Source: Allobosea psychrotolerans (GTDB lineage: Bacteria > Pseudomonadota > Alphaproteobacteria > Rhizobiales > Beijerinckiaceae). From it: DNA of 64,000 nt. Below, in pieces: positions 38,219 to 47,012 of the stretch. The DNA is taken from positions 124,001 to 188,000 of the forward strand of contig NZ_PQFZ01000010.1 of NCBI RefSeq assembly GCF_002917105.1, in the 5' to 3' direction. The notes below the pieces were generated by a model that was given only the letters and a program-made list of their open reading frames with translations, had not been told where the DNA came from and did no database searches. A program made the position numbers and the translations under genes. Positions within the stretch are counted from its first letter, which is position 1; the number at the start of each line of letters is the position of its first letter.

Positions 38219-40405
38219 TTACAGAAAGCTCTGCGGATCGACATCGACCGCAACCCTGACCGAGCCTTTCGGCTTCGGCCCGCGCTTGAGCCAGGCCCGC
38301 AGATAATCCTGCAGATTGACCTCGCGCGTCGTCTTGACGATCAGCCGCACGCGGTGGCGCCCGCGCAGCACTGCGAGCGGTGCTTCCGCCGGCCCCAGCA
38401 CCGAGACACCATCGGGCGCATCGGCACAGCGCGCCAGCGCACGCGCATGCCCTTCCGCCTCCGCTGCCGTATTGGCCGACACGATCAAGCCGGCGAGCCT
38501 TCCGAAAGGCGGCAGGCCAGCCGCCTCGCGTGACGCGGTCTCGGCGGCGTAGAACCGCTCCGGATCGCCCGAGATCAGCGCCTTCAGCACGGGGTGCCCG
38601 GGATCATGCGTCTGCAGCAGGGCGCGGCCGGGCCGTTCGCCGCGCCCGGCCCTGCCCGTCACCTGCCGCAGCACCTGGAAGGTCCGCTCGGCCGCACGCG
38701 GATCGCCCGAGGTCAGGCCGAGATCGGCATCGACCACGCCGACCAGGGTCATGCCCGGAAAGTTGTGGCCCTTGGCGACGAGCTGCGTGCCGATGACGAT
38801 ATCGAACTCGCCCGATGCGACCGCCATCAGCTCCTGCTTCAAGCGCTCGGTACCGCCGGGAAAATCGCTGGAGAGCACGATGCCCCGCGCCTGCGGAAAC
38901 AGCGTCGCGACCTCCTCGGCCAGGCGCTCGACACCCGGCCCGCAGGCCGAGAGGCTCTCAGTCGCATGGCAGGCCGGGCATTCATGCGGCCGGCGCTCGA
39001 CATGGCCGCAATGATGGCAGACCAGCGCGCGCCGGAAGCGATGGTCGACCAGCCAGGCCGAGCAGTTGGGGCATTGAAAACGGTGTCCGCAATCGCGGCA
39101 CAGCGTCAGCGGCGCATAGCCGCGACGGTTGAGGAAGAGCAGCGATTGCTCCTTGGCCTCCAGATTATCCCCGATCGCCTTGATCAGCGCCGCCGAGATC
39201 CAGCGCCCGCGCTCGGGCTTGTCTTGGCGCAGATCGACCAGCCCCAGCGTCGGCAATTCGCGCCCGCCGAAGCGCTCGGGCAGCTTGAGATGCGTGTAGC
39301 GCCCGCGCTCGGCATTGACGCGCGTCTCCAGCGAAGGCGTCGCCGAGGTCAGGATCACCGGCGCGTTCTCGATGCGCCCGCGCACCACAGCCATGTCGCG
39401 GGCATGATAGCTGACGCCGTCTTCCTGCTTATAGGCCGCCTCGTGCTCCTCATCGACGACGATCAGGCCGAGATCGCGATAGGGCAGGAACAGGGCCGAG
39501 CGTGCACCCGCCACCACCCTGGCCTCGCCGCTCGCGATCGCCGCCTGCAACCGCTCGCGCTTGCGGCCCGTCACGGCCGAATGCCAGAGGCCAGGCCTGA
39601 CCCCGAAGCGCGCCTCAAAACGGTCGATGAACTGCGCCGTCAGCGCGATCTCCGGCATCAGGATCAGGCTCTGGCGGCCCTGCCGGATCGCTTGCGCCAC
39701 CGCCTCGAAATAGACCTCGGTCTTGCCCGAGCCGGTGACCCCCTCGAGCAGGGTCACGCCGTAAGCCGCAGCCTGAACCGACGCCACGAGCTCTTTGGCC
39801 GCCGCCGCCTGCCCCTCCGACAGGACCGGCTGCGCGTGATCGGGATCGGGCATCGCCGCAACAGCGTCACGCGGCAGCGCCTCGACGCTGAAGGTGCCGG
39901 CATCGACCAATGAATCGATCACCGCCATGCTGACCGAGGCTGCCTCCGCCAGTGCTGCCTTGCCCGTCAGCAGGCCGCCCTCGGCGGCGGCGATGGCGCG
40001 GGCTCGGGCAGGCGTCATGCGGGCGGGCGGCGCGCCGACGAGGCGGACGCCGAGCTTGGGCCGCTCCGGCGTATCGTCGGGCTGCCGACGCAGCGCCAGC
40101 GCCAGTACCGAGCCCTTGGGGGCGAGCGTGTACCAGGCGACCCAGTCGACCAGCTTCATCAAGGCGGGATCGAGCGGCGGCATATCGACCCGGCCCGTCA
40201 CTCGCTTGAGATTGCCACCGCGGCCGGAGCCCAGGCTCCAGACCACGCCCACGGTCTCGCGCGGGCCGAGCGGAACCTGCACGACATCGCCGGGTCTGAG
40301 CGCGAGCCCCTCCGGCACCGCATAGCTATAGGCCTGGTCGAGCCCGAGCGGGATCAGCACGTCGACCGTGCCGCCGCCTTCCCCGCTGTTTGGCTCGTCA
40401 TTCAT
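38219..40405 (-). CDS. priA: Primosomal replication restart helicase
   Basis: This 728-residue 3'-5' helicase reloads the replisome at stalled forks. Motifs from the ATG 40405 start are Walker A GVTGSGKT (222-229) and DEEH (318-321). A zinc-binding block follows with CRDCGHRFQCPNC and CHHCGH...CPACHA. The C-terminal helicase lobe has GTQLVAKGHNFPGMTLVGVVDAD and VTGRAGRG. A TTG at 40432 would add nine residues. It is divergent from xerC, an arrangement common in this order. Confidence 0.96.
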   Translation of the reverse strand: MNDEPNSGEGGGTVDVLIPLGLDQAYSYAVPEGLALRPGDVVQVPLGPRETVGVVWSLGSGRGGNLKRVTGRVDMPPLDPALMKLVDWVAWYTLAPKGSVLALALRRQPDDTPERPKLGVRLVGAPPARMTPARARAIAAAEGGLLTGKAALAEAASVSMAVIDSLVDAGTFSVEALPRDAVAAMPDPDHAQPVLSEGQAAAAKELVASVQAAAYGVTLLEGVTGSGKTEVYFEAVAQAIRQGRQSLILMPEIALTAQFIDRFEARFGVRPGLWHSAVTGRKRERLQAAIASGEARVVAGARSALFLPYRDLGLIVVDEEHEAAYKQEDGVSYHARDMAVVRGRIENAPVILTSATPSLETRVNAERGRYTHLKLPERFGGRELPTLGLVDLRQDKPERGRWISAALIKAIGDNLEAKEQSLLFLNRRGYAPLTLCRDCGHRFQCPNCSAWLVDHRFRRALVCHHCGHVERRPHECPACHATESLSACGPGVERLAEEVATLFPQARGIVLSSDFPGGTERLKQELMAVASGEFDIVIGTQLVAKGHNFPGMTLVGVVDADLGLTSGDPRAAERTFQVLRQVTGRAGRGERPGRALLQTHDPGHPVLKALISGDPERFYAAETASREAAGLPPFGRLAGLIVSANTAAEAEGHARALARCADAPDGVSVLGPAEAPLAVLRGRHRVRLIVKTTREVNLQDYLRAWLKRGPKPKGSVRVAVDVDPQSFL

Positions 40406-40519
40406 GGCCGCGTGTCTAGCATCGATTCGCAACCTGTTAAGGCGGGAGCGTCATGCTCGCCCTTGTGGCGAGCCTCCACGTTTTGCCTTTCGACGGAATA
40501 GGCGGGGTTCAAAAGACGC

Positions 40520-40545
40520 GGATGGTCGGGCCAGGCCCGACCATG
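40520..40545. repeat. Short inverted repeat overlapping the xerC start
   Basis: GATGGTCGGG (40521-40530) and CCCGACCAT (40536-40544) form a hairpin that includes the first bases of the candidate xerC ATG. It is related to the CCCGACCATCTCG part of family F. It could mask or frame the start codon. Confidence 0.6.
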
Positions 40546-41490
40546 ACGGCAAGGCTTGAAGACGTGAGCGATTTCGACACCCTGCGCCGCGACTGGCTCG
40601 CCCATCTGGCGAATGAGCGCCGGCTCTCGCCCAAGACGCTCGAGGCCTATGGCCGCGATCTCGGCCAGTTCTCCGCCTTTCTGGAAGGCCATCTCGGCGG
40701 CCCGGCCTCGCTGACCGACATCGCGGCGCTGAAGCCCTTCGACCTGCGCGCCTTCCTCGGCCAGCGCAGGCGCGAGAATGTCGGCAATCGCACATTGATG
40801 CGCCAACTCGCGAGCTTGCGCTCCTTCGCCCGCTTCGGCGAGCGCACCGGCAAGCTGAAAGCCGCAGCCTTCGCCGCAACGCGCGGGCCGCGCATCGGCA
40901 AATCGCTGCCGCGCCCGCTCGACGCCCGCGCCGCCAAGGCCGTGACCCAGGTCGATATCCGTGCCGGCGAGGAACGCGAGGCCTGGGTGCTGGCGCGCGA
41001 CGCCGCCGTGCTGTCGCTGCTCTATGGCTGCGGCCTGCGCATCTCGGAGGCGCTGTCGCTGACCCGCGCCCAGGCACCGACGAGTGCCGGCGACACCCTG
41101 ACGGTCATCGGCAAGGGCCAGAAGACCCGCATGGTGCCCGTGCTCCCGGTCGTGGTCACGGCCATCGCCGAATACATCGCGCTGTGTCCCTGGCGCTTGC
41201 CGCCGGATGGTCCGCTCTTCCTCGGCGTCAAGGGTGGGCCGCTCTCGCCCCGCATCATCCAGCTCGCGGTCGAGGGTCTGCGCGGCGCACTCGGCCTGCC
41301 CTCCTCGGCGACGCCGCATTCCCTGCGCCACTCCTTCGCGACCCATCTGCTGGGTCGCGGCGGCGATCTGCGCGCCATCCAGGAGCTGCTCGGCCACGCC
41401 TCGCTCTCGACGACGCAGATCTACACCCGCATCGACTCGACGCGATTGATGGCGGCTTATGACGCCGCCCATCCCCGCGCCGGGCGCTAG
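40543..41490 (+). CDS. xerC: Site-specific tyrosine recombinase XerC
   Basis: This 315-residue recombinase resolves chromosome dimers at dif together with XerD. The catalytic set is complete: Arg166 (GCGLRISEA), His259 and Arg262 (HSLRHSF), His285 (LGHASL) and Tyr294 (QIYTRI). The N-terminal SAM-like domain (LAHLANERRLSPKTLEAYGRDL) binds the core site. The start may be ATG 40543, which lies in a repeat, or GTG 40564, which has AAGG upstream. No integron, phage or island genes surround it, so a housekeeping role is most likely. Confidence 0.93.
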   Translation: MTARLEDVSDFDTLRRDWLAHLANERRLSPKTLEAYGRDLGQFSAFLEGHLGGPASLTDIAALKPFDLRAFLGQRRRENVGNRTLMRQLASLRSFARFGERTGKLKAAAFAATRGPRIGKSLPRPLDARAAKAVTQVDIRAGEEREAWVLARDAAVLSLLYGCGLRISEALSLTRAQAPTSAGDTLTVIGKGQKTRMVPVLPVVVTAIAEYIALCPWRLPPDGPLFLGVKGGPLSPRIIQLAVEGLRGALGLPSSATPHSLRHSFATHLLGRGGDLRAIQELLGHASLSTTQIYTRIDSTRLMAAYDAAHPRAGR

Positions 41491-41614
41491 AGCAGGATGC
41501 GCAAAAATGGGAACCGGTTTTTCGCATTGATCCGGCTCTAACTCTTGGATGAGAGCCGGATTCAGATTTCAGACGGGATCACGAAGTGACCCCTTCTGAA
41601 ATCATACGGTTCTG
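41489..41614. repeat. Family B repeat, full copy 1
   Basis: It begins AGAGCAGGATGCG at the xerC stop, with an internal hairpin AACCGGTT / TTCGCATTGATCC. A second inverted pair follows: GATTCAGATTTCAGA and TCTGAAATC. The copy at 60039-60164 is about 125 bp and nearly identical over most of its length. Confidence 0.88.
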
Positions 41615-41714
41615 ACGCGGAAAAAGCGCGAAGCCGTTCAGCCGACATTCACCTATCGCCTTGGAGGAAGGACATGGCGTTCAACCGCGAATCGCGGGAC
41701 GCGGGGGATAATTC

Positions 41715-42275
41715 ATGTCTGAGCATTTCGAGCCGCCGGAAGGCGGCAACAAGAAGGTCGCGCTGCTGATCGCAGTGCTCGCGCTCATGCTGGCGCTGGC
41801 CGAAATCGGCGGCAAGCAGGCCGAGAACGAAGCCGTCGCCAAGAACATCGAGGCCTCGAATCTGTGGTCCTTCTTCCAGGCCAAGACGATCCGCAGCACC
41901 ACCTTGAGCACGGCGGCCGACGCGATGGAGATAGACCTCGCCGCCGCGACGGATGCGGCCATGCGCGAGCGCATGCAAAAGCGCATCGATGACTGGAAGA
42001 AGACGGTCGCGCGCTATGACAGCGAGCCCTCGACCAATGAAGGCCGAAAGGAGCTGACGGTCCGCGCCAAGGCTGCCGAGCACGAGCGCGACAATCTGAA
42101 GGCGCGCAACGAGAATTTCGAGATCGCCTCGGGCCTGCTGCAGATCGGCATCGTCGTCGCCTCGGCCTCGATCATCACCGGAGTCGTCATCCTCGCCTTC
42201 GTCGGCGGCGGCCTCGGCGCCCTGGCCCTTGGCTTCATGGGCCTGGCGATGTTCGCCCCGCATCTGCTGTTCTGA
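41715..42275 (+). CDS. DUF4337 family membrane protein
   Basis: This 186-residue protein has an N-terminal transmembrane helix (VALLIAVLALMLALAEIGG), a long soluble helical part (about 40-140) and two further hydrophobic segments at the C-terminus (IGIVVASASIITGVVILAFVGGG and LGALALGFMGLAM). The motif ASNLWSFFQAKTIRSTTL is a hallmark of DUF4337 proteins. Function unknown. A candidate 31-codon upstream frame with a strong ribosome binding site (GGAGGAAGGAC, ATG 41674) overlaps its start in another frame. Confidence 0.85.
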   Translation: MSEHFEPPEGGNKKVALLIAVLALMLALAEIGGKQAENEAVAKNIEASNLWSFFQAKTIRSTTLSTAADAMEIDLAAATDAAMRERMQKRIDDWKKTVARYDSEPSTNEGRKELTVRAKAAEHERDNLKARNENFEIASGLLQIGIVVASASIITGVVILAFVGGGLGALALGFMGLAMFAPHLLF

Positions 42276-42360
42276 GGCAGAGTTTCACCGCCCATCCGCG
42301 CCGGCATCCTGGGCGGAGCCCTCGGGGGATAAACTCCGCGGAGACCCGGGATCTGAAGCG

Positions 42361-42497
42361 CGTCCCGGTCGGGCTTGACCCGACCATCTCGTAAACCAGA
42401 GCACTCTGGTCATGAGATTCTCGGGACAAGCCCGAGAATGACGCTCTGCGATGGATCCCGGATCGGCGCGGCTTCGCACTTGTCCGGAATGACGGCG
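42361..42497. repeat. Mosaic repeat between the DUF4337 and leuD genes
   Basis: The left part (GTCGGGCTTGACCCGACCATCTCG ... GATTCTCGGGACAAGCCCGAGA) matches the element at 32176. The right part (GATGGATCCCGGATCGG ... TGTCCGGAATGACGG) resembles families D and E. It lies between two convergent genes. Confidence 0.75.
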
Positions 42498-42511
42498 TAT
42501 TTCCACCGGGT

Positions 42512-43132
42512 TCAGGCTTTCGCTGACGGCCGCGCCCATGGCCGCTTGGCGCCGTCGGCGTCGCGAAATCGCGCGATCTCACCAGCAAAAGACCGCGTCA
42601 CGTCGATATCGTCCCAGCCATTGAGCAATTGCTCGCGCCAGACCGGGTCGATCGCGAAGGTGACCGCGCGATTGCCCCAGGCAACCGTCTGCTCCGCGAG
42701 ATCGACGCTGACCGGCAGGTCTGGCGTCGCGCTCAGGGCCGCCAGCAGATCCTCGATATCGGCCTCGTCGAGCACAGCCGGCAAAAGCCCGTTCTTGACC
42801 GCATTGGACGCGAAGATGTCGCCGAAGGTCGGCGCCAGCACGACGCGGACGCCATGGTCGGCCAGCGCATAGACGGCGGCCTCCCGCGACGAGCCCGAGC
42901 CGAAATTGCGCCGCGCCACCACGATCTCGGCACCGCGCCAGACCGGACGGTTGAGGGGAAAATCGGGTTTCTCGACCCCGGCCTCGTCGCGACGCAGGTC
43001 GTGCAGCAGAAAGCCGCCATAGCCCTCCGAACGCGGCCGCTTCATGAAACGGGCCGGGATCAATTGGTCGGTATCGACGCCGGCGAGGCCGAGCGGGCAA
43101 GCGGGGCCGCTGACCTGGGTCAGGGGCTTCAC
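42512..43132 (-). CDS. leuD: Isopropylmalate-isomerase-type small subunit (LeuD-like)
   Basis: This 206-residue swivel-domain subunit of the aconitase superfamily pairs with the next gene. Typical features are VDTDQLIPARFMKRP (19-33), NFGSGSSREAAVYAL (74-88) and AIDPVWREQLLNGWDDI near the end. The GTG start (43132) overlaps the leuC stop by four bases (GTGA), so the subunits are coupled. No leuB is nearby and the pair is divergent from a GntR-led catabolic operon, so it may act on another substituted malate rather than in leucine synthesis. Leucine synthesis cannot be excluded. Confidence 0.88.
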   Translation of the reverse strand: MKPLTQVSGPACPLGLAGVDTDQLIPARFMKRPRSEGYGGFLLHDLRRDEAGVEKPDFPLNRPVWRGAEIVVARRNFGSGSSREAAVYALADHGVRVVLAPTFGDIFASNAVKNGLLPAVLDEADIEDLLAALSATPDLPVSVDLAEQTVAWGNRAVTFAIDPVWREQLLNGWDDIDVTRSFAGEIARFRDADGAKRPWARPSAKA

Positions 43133-44586
43133 GACCGGCCCTCCAGCATCGGCCGGACATCGGTGAGATGCCCGGTCACCGCCGCAGCGGCAACCATGGC
43201 CGGCGACATCAGATGGGTGCGGGCGCCCGGCCCTTGCCGGCCGCGGAAATTACGGTTCGTCGTCGAGGCGCAGCGCTCGCCGGAGGGCACGCTGTCGCCG
43301 TTCATGCCGACGCACATCGAGCAGCCGGATTCGACCCATTCGAGCCCGGCCGCGATGAAGATGCGATCGAGCCCCTCCTCTTCGGCCTGCCGCTTCACTT
43401 GGCTCGAGCCCGGCGAGACCAAGCCCGGCACGCGCGCCTTGCGGCCCGCGAGCACGCTTGCCGCCGCGCGCAGATCCTCGATGCGGGCATTGGTGCAGGA
43501 GCCGATGAAGACGCGGTCGACCGCGATCTCGCTCAGCTTCTGCCCCGGCCGCAACCCCATATAGGCGAGTGCATCGCGCATGGCGGCGGCGCGACCGTCA
43601 TCGGCGAGCGCAGCGGGATCGGGCACGCTGGCGCCGATCGGCAGCGCATCCTCCGGGCTCGTCCCCCAGGTGACGATGGGGGCGATCGCGCCTGCATCGA
43701 TCCTGATCTCGTGATCGAAGACGGCATCCGCATCGCTCGGCAGCTCGCGCCACGCGCCGATGCCAGCTTCCAGCGCTGCTCCCTTGGGTGCGTAAGGCTT
43801 GCCCGCGATCCAGCGGAAAGTCGTCTCGTCGGGCGCGATCAGCCCGCAGCGTGCGCCTGCCTCGATCGACATGTTGCACATGGTCATGCGGCCCGCCATC
43901 GAGAGCGCCCGCACCGCCTCGCCGGCATATTCGACAGCATGGCCGCGCGCCCCGTCCGCGCCGATCTTCGCGATGATGCTGAGGATGAAGTCCTTGGCGC
44001 CGACGCCGGGAGCAGGTGTGCCGTCTATGCTGATGCGCATGCGCCGCGGCTTCTTCTGCCAGAGCGTCTGCGTCATCAGCACATGCGCGACCTCCGAGGC
44101 GCCGATGCCGAAGGCATAGGCCCCGAAGGCGCCATGGGTCGAGGTATGGCTGTCGCCACAGACCATGGTCAGCCCCGGCAGCGTCAGCCCCTGCTCGGGG
44201 CCGACGACATGGACGATGCCCTGGCGCGGATCGTTCAGCCCGAAGAGCGTCACGTCATGGCGCGCCGTATTCGCCTCCAGATCGTCGATCATCCGGGCGA
44301 TCTCAGGATTGGCGATGTGATCGCGGCCGCGCGTCGGCACGTAGTGGTCGGCGATGCCGAAGGTCAGGCCGGGCTCGGCCACCACCCCGTTGCGGCCCGC
44401 GACTTGCGCAAAGGCGTGAAACGAACCTTCATGCACGAAATGCCGATCGATCCAGATCAGCGCATCGCCTGACGGCCGCTCGACGACGACATGGGCGTCC
44501 CAGAGCTTGTCGAACAGCGTACGCGGTCCGGCTTCGGACCTGCTTACGCTCCCAGGCGTTCCCGCGGTCATGGTTGCGGCTGTCAT
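43129..44586 (-). CDS. leuC: Isopropylmalate-isomerase-type large subunit (LeuC-like, 4Fe-4S hydro-lyase)
   Basis: This 485-residue protein has the 4Fe-4S ligands Cys364 (GSCTNARIEDL), Cys422 and Cys425 (SGCSMCVGMNGD). The conserved CGDSHTSTHGAFGAYAFGIG stretch is also present. It isomerises or (de)hydrates a hydroxy-dicarboxylate; known members include 3-isopropylmalate isomerase and dimethylmalate dehydratase. ATG 44586 is supported by GGAGAGGGTGG upstream. The open frame from 44622 adds twelve poor residues. It is divergent from the GntR gene, which suggests shared control with the catabolic operon. The true substrate is not known. Confidence 0.88.
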   Translation of the reverse strand: MTAATMTAGTPGSVSRSEAGPRTLFDKLWDAHVVVERPSGDALIWIDRHFVHEGSFHAFAQVAGRNGVVAEPGLTFGIADHYVPTRGRDHIANPEIARMIDDLEANTARHDVTLFGLNDPRQGIVHVVGPEQGLTLPGLTMVCGDSHTSTHGAFGAYAFGIGASEVAHVLMTQTLWQKKPRRMRISIDGTPAPGVGAKDFILSIIAKIGADGARGHAVEYAGEAVRALSMAGRMTMCNMSIEAGARCGLIAPDETTFRWIAGKPYAPKGAALEAGIGAWRELPSDADAVFDHEIRIDAGAIAPIVTWGTSPEDALPIGASVPDPAALADDGRAAAMRDALAYMGLRPGQKLSEIAVDRVFIGSCTNARIEDLRAAASVLAGRKARVPGLVSPGSSQVKRQAEEEGLDRIFIAAGLEWVESGCSMCVGMNGDSVPSGERCASTTNRNFRGRQGPGARTHLMSPAMVAAAAVTGHLTDVRPMLEGRS

Positions 44587-44712
44587 CGGACCCACCCTCT
44601 CCACGCCGATGATAGCGGCCACACGACGCTTGACGCAAGCAAGTTGTCCTATACGCTATACAGCTAGATGTCCTGATGGGCAGTCAGATCATTCGCCATT
44701 GAAAGGCCGCGC
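44587..44712. promoter_or_regulatory. Divergent promoter region of the catabolic cluster
   Basis: The 126-bp gap between leuC and the GntR gene is AT-richer than its flanks and holds the direct repeat CTATAC-G-CTATAC (about 44650-44662). TGTCCT also occurs twice (44645-44650 and 44669-44674). A GntR/UTRA dimer could bind here and control both directions; no perfect operator palindrome stands out. Confidence 0.4.
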
Positions 44713-45486
44713 GTGGACGCTTCGCTCGAACCCCTCAAGGCGCGACGCATCTATCTGCTGCTGCGTGAGCGCATCGCCAGCGGCGAGATTTCGCCCGGCA
44801 CCCGCCTGGCGAGCGAGCCCGCCCTGGCACTGCAGCACGGTGTCTCGCGCGTCACCATCCGTCGCGCGCTCGACAGCCTCGCGACGGACGGCCTGATCGA
44901 TCGTCGCGTCGGCGCCGGCACCTTCGTGCGCGAGCCCGAGGCGCCCCGGCCGATCGTTGCGGATTTCTCGAACATGCTGACCCATCTGGTCGAGATGGGT
45001 CGCCGCACCGGCGTGCGCCTGCTCGCCTTCTCCTATGTCCAGCCGCCCGAGGCCGTGGCCCAGGCGCTCGCGCTTGGCTCGGGCGAGCGCACCCAGCGCT
45101 CGGTCCGCGTCCGCCTGATCGACGGCAAGCCCTTCTCCTATCTGACGACGCATGTGCCCGAGCGCATCGGCCTGACCTATTCGGAAGCCGATCTCGCGAC
45201 CGTGCCGCTGCTGACGCTGCTCGAACGCTCCGGCGCCTTGGTCGAGCGCGCCAGCCAGGCGATCAGCGCGACCCTGGCCGGCCCCGATGTCGCCGAGGCG
45301 CTCGGCCTTGAGATCGGCTCGCCGCTCCTGTCCCTGACGCGCGTCGTCCTCGGGCCTGACGGCAGCGGCGTCGAGCATCTGCATGCGCTCTATCGGCCCG
45401 ACCGCTACTCCTTCCAGATGGAACTCCACCGCGCCGGCGAGGCCGGCGAGAGGCGCTGGTCGCCCGTGCCGGCCAAGGCCGGCTGA
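44713..45486 (+). CDS. GntR family regulator with UTRA ligand-binding domain
   Basis: This 257-residue protein has an N-terminal winged HTH (IYLLLRERIASGEISPGTRLASEPALALQHGVSRVTIRRALDSLATDGLI) and a C-terminal UTRA/chorismate-lyase-fold domain (about 95-250), the HutC subgroup. It starts at GTG 44713. It lies at the head of the catabolic operon and is divergent from leuCD, so it most likely senses the imported compound or an intermediate and controls the cluster. The ligand is unknown. Confidence 0.88.
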   Translation: MDASLEPLKARRIYLLLRERIASGEISPGTRLASEPALALQHGVSRVTIRRALDSLATDGLIDRRVGAGTFVREPEAPRPIVADFSNMLTHLVEMGRRTGVRLLAFSYVQPPEAVAQALALGSGERTQRSVRVRLIDGKPFSYLTTHVPERIGLTYSEADLATVPLLTLLERSGALVERASQAISATLAGPDVAEALGLEIGSPLLSLTRVVLGPDGSGVEHLHALYRPDRYSFQMELHRAGEAGERRWSPVPAKAG

Positions 45487-45554
45487 TCGCTCGAGACAAG
45501 CCCGGCGCGAGACCGGGCCCGACGCACTGCAAACAGAACAGAGGAGAACGTGAC

Positions 45555-46775
45555 GTGACCAAGACAACCGAGCTTTCCCGCCGCACGCTTTTAACGACAG
45601 CGGCGATCGGCGGAGCGGCGACCATCGCCATGCCCGGCCTGCTGCGCGCACAGGCCCCCGCCATCAAGGTCGGCATCCTGCAGCCCGTCACCGGCGCTCT
45701 CGCCTATGACGGCCAGCAGGGCCAGATCGGCGCGGAGGCCGCGATCAAGGCGATCAACGAGGCCGGCGGCATCAAGTCGATGGGCGGCGCCAAACTCCAG
45801 ATGGTCTTCGGCGACGCTCGCTCGACGCCCGAAGGCGGCACGGCCGAGGTCGAGCGCATGCAGGCCGAGGGCGTGGTCGCGATCGTCGGCGGCTTCGCCT
45901 CGCCGATCTGCCTTGCCGCCTCTCAGGCCGCCGCGCGCTACGACCTGCCCTATATCGTCGATGTCGGCGTCGCCGATTCGATCGTCACGCGGGGCCTGAA
46001 GAACACCTTCCGCTTCGGCCCCGGCTTCGGCACGGTGACCAGGACCGCGCTCGACAATCTCTCCAAGCTCAACGACGCCGCCGGCAAGCCGGCGAAGACC
46101 GTGGTGCTGGTGCATGAGGACGGGCTCTTCGGCTCGGGCATGGCCAAGCTGATGCAGGCAGAACTGCCCAAGCGCGGCTTCGAGGTGCTGGACACGATCG
46201 CCCATCCGACGCCGTCGCGCGACATGTCGAACGTCGCGCTCCAGATCCGCGCCAAGAACCCCGACCTCGTGATTCCCTCGAGCTATTACGGCGAATTCGC
46301 CCTGCTCGCCCGCACCATGCAGCAGCAGCGCATCCGCCCGAAGGGCATCTATGCCGTGCTCAACGGCGCGGCCTCGAATTTCCGCTTCGTCAAGGAATTC
46401 CAGGACGCCGCCCAGTACGTGATGGACTGCAACCACTGGCATGATCCGCGCAAGCCTGTCGCCGAGGCTCTGCGCAAGCAGGTCGAGGCGTCGGGCAAGT
46501 TCTGGACCTACAACATCCCGCTCAACTACTCCTGCGTCCTGCTTCTCGCCGACGCGCTGGAGAGGGCGGGCTCCGGCGACAAGGCCAAGCTGACCGAGGC
46601 ACTCATGGCCTCGACCTTCGCCGGCCACATCATGCCCTATGGCCCGACCAAGTTCGTCAACGGCCAGAACGAGGGCGGCGCGCCGGTCAACACGCAGGTG
46701 CAGGGCGCCGACATCAAGGTGATCTTCCCGACGGATTTCGCCGACGCCAAGCCGATCTTCCCCGTGCCGGCGTGA
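45555..46775 (+). CDS. Branched-chain-type ABC transporter substrate-binding protein
   Basis: This 406-residue periplasmic protein carries a Tat-type signal (LSRRTLLTTAAIGGAATIAMPG, ending near LLRAQ). It has the type I periplasmic-binding fold of the HAAT/Liv family: IKVGILQPVTGALAYDGQQGQIGAEAAIKAIN, then VVAIVGGFASPICLAASQAAARYDLPYI. It starts at GTG 45555 after GAGGAG. Members of this family transport amino acids, amides, urea or aromatic acids. As the first transport gene of the operon it should bind the compound broken down by the downstream enzymes. Confidence 0.92.
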   Translation: MTKTTELSRRTLLTTAAIGGAATIAMPGLLRAQAPAIKVGILQPVTGALAYDGQQGQIGAEAAIKAINEAGGIKSMGGAKLQMVFGDARSTPEGGTAEVERMQAEGVVAIVGGFASPICLAASQAAARYDLPYIVDVGVADSIVTRGLKNTFRFGPGFGTVTRTALDNLSKLNDAAGKPAKTVVLVHEDGLFGSGMAKLMQAELPKRGFEVLDTIAHPTPSRDMSNVALQIRAKNPDLVIPSSYYGEFALLARTMQQQRIRPKGIYAVLNGAASNFRFVKEFQDAAQYVMDCNHWHDPRKPVAEALRKQVEASGKFWTYNIPLNYSCVLLLADALERAGSGDKAKLTEALMASTFAGHIMPYGPTKFVNGQNEGGAPVNTQVQGADIKVIFPTDFADAKPIFPVPA

Positions 46776-46796
46776 AGCGTTGCGGCCGCAGCTTCC

Positions 46797-47008
46797 CTTC
46801 TCCCCACCCATCTCGGGCTCGCCCGAGATGGGCAACCCAGAGCGTCAAAGTCGGCAACAGCCGACTTTGACGGGGAGAAGCTGGCTCGGTGCAGCCGAGA
46901 CGGATGAGGGGGCGCCGTGCGCTTTCCACATCCTCGCATGTCAAAGGGCACGGCGCCCCCTCATCCGGCGCTTCGCGCCGCCTTCTCCCACGAGGGGAGA
47001 AGGGGAGA
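46797..47008. repeat. Nested inverted repeats (family G) between binding protein and permease
   Basis: Several hairpins follow one another: CATCTCGGGC-GCCCGAGATG (about 46810-46831), AAAGTCGGC-AACA-GCCGACTTT (about 46848-46871), GATGAGGGGGCGCC...GGCGCCCCCTCATC across 46906-46966, and CTTCTCC...GGAGAAG around 46985-47003. It lies inside the operon and may attenuate or protect mRNA so that the binding protein exceeds the permease. Confidence 0.8.
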
Positions 47009-47012
47009 CCTC

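Noticed and set aside
40543..41490. xerC as an integrase of a mobile element
   Set aside because: It is divergent from priA in a usual housekeeping arrangement, with no island genes and a XerC-like length.
43168..44472. Open frame opposite leuC
   Set aside because: LeuC has all Fe-S ligands and the opposite frame is Arg/His-rich without motifs.
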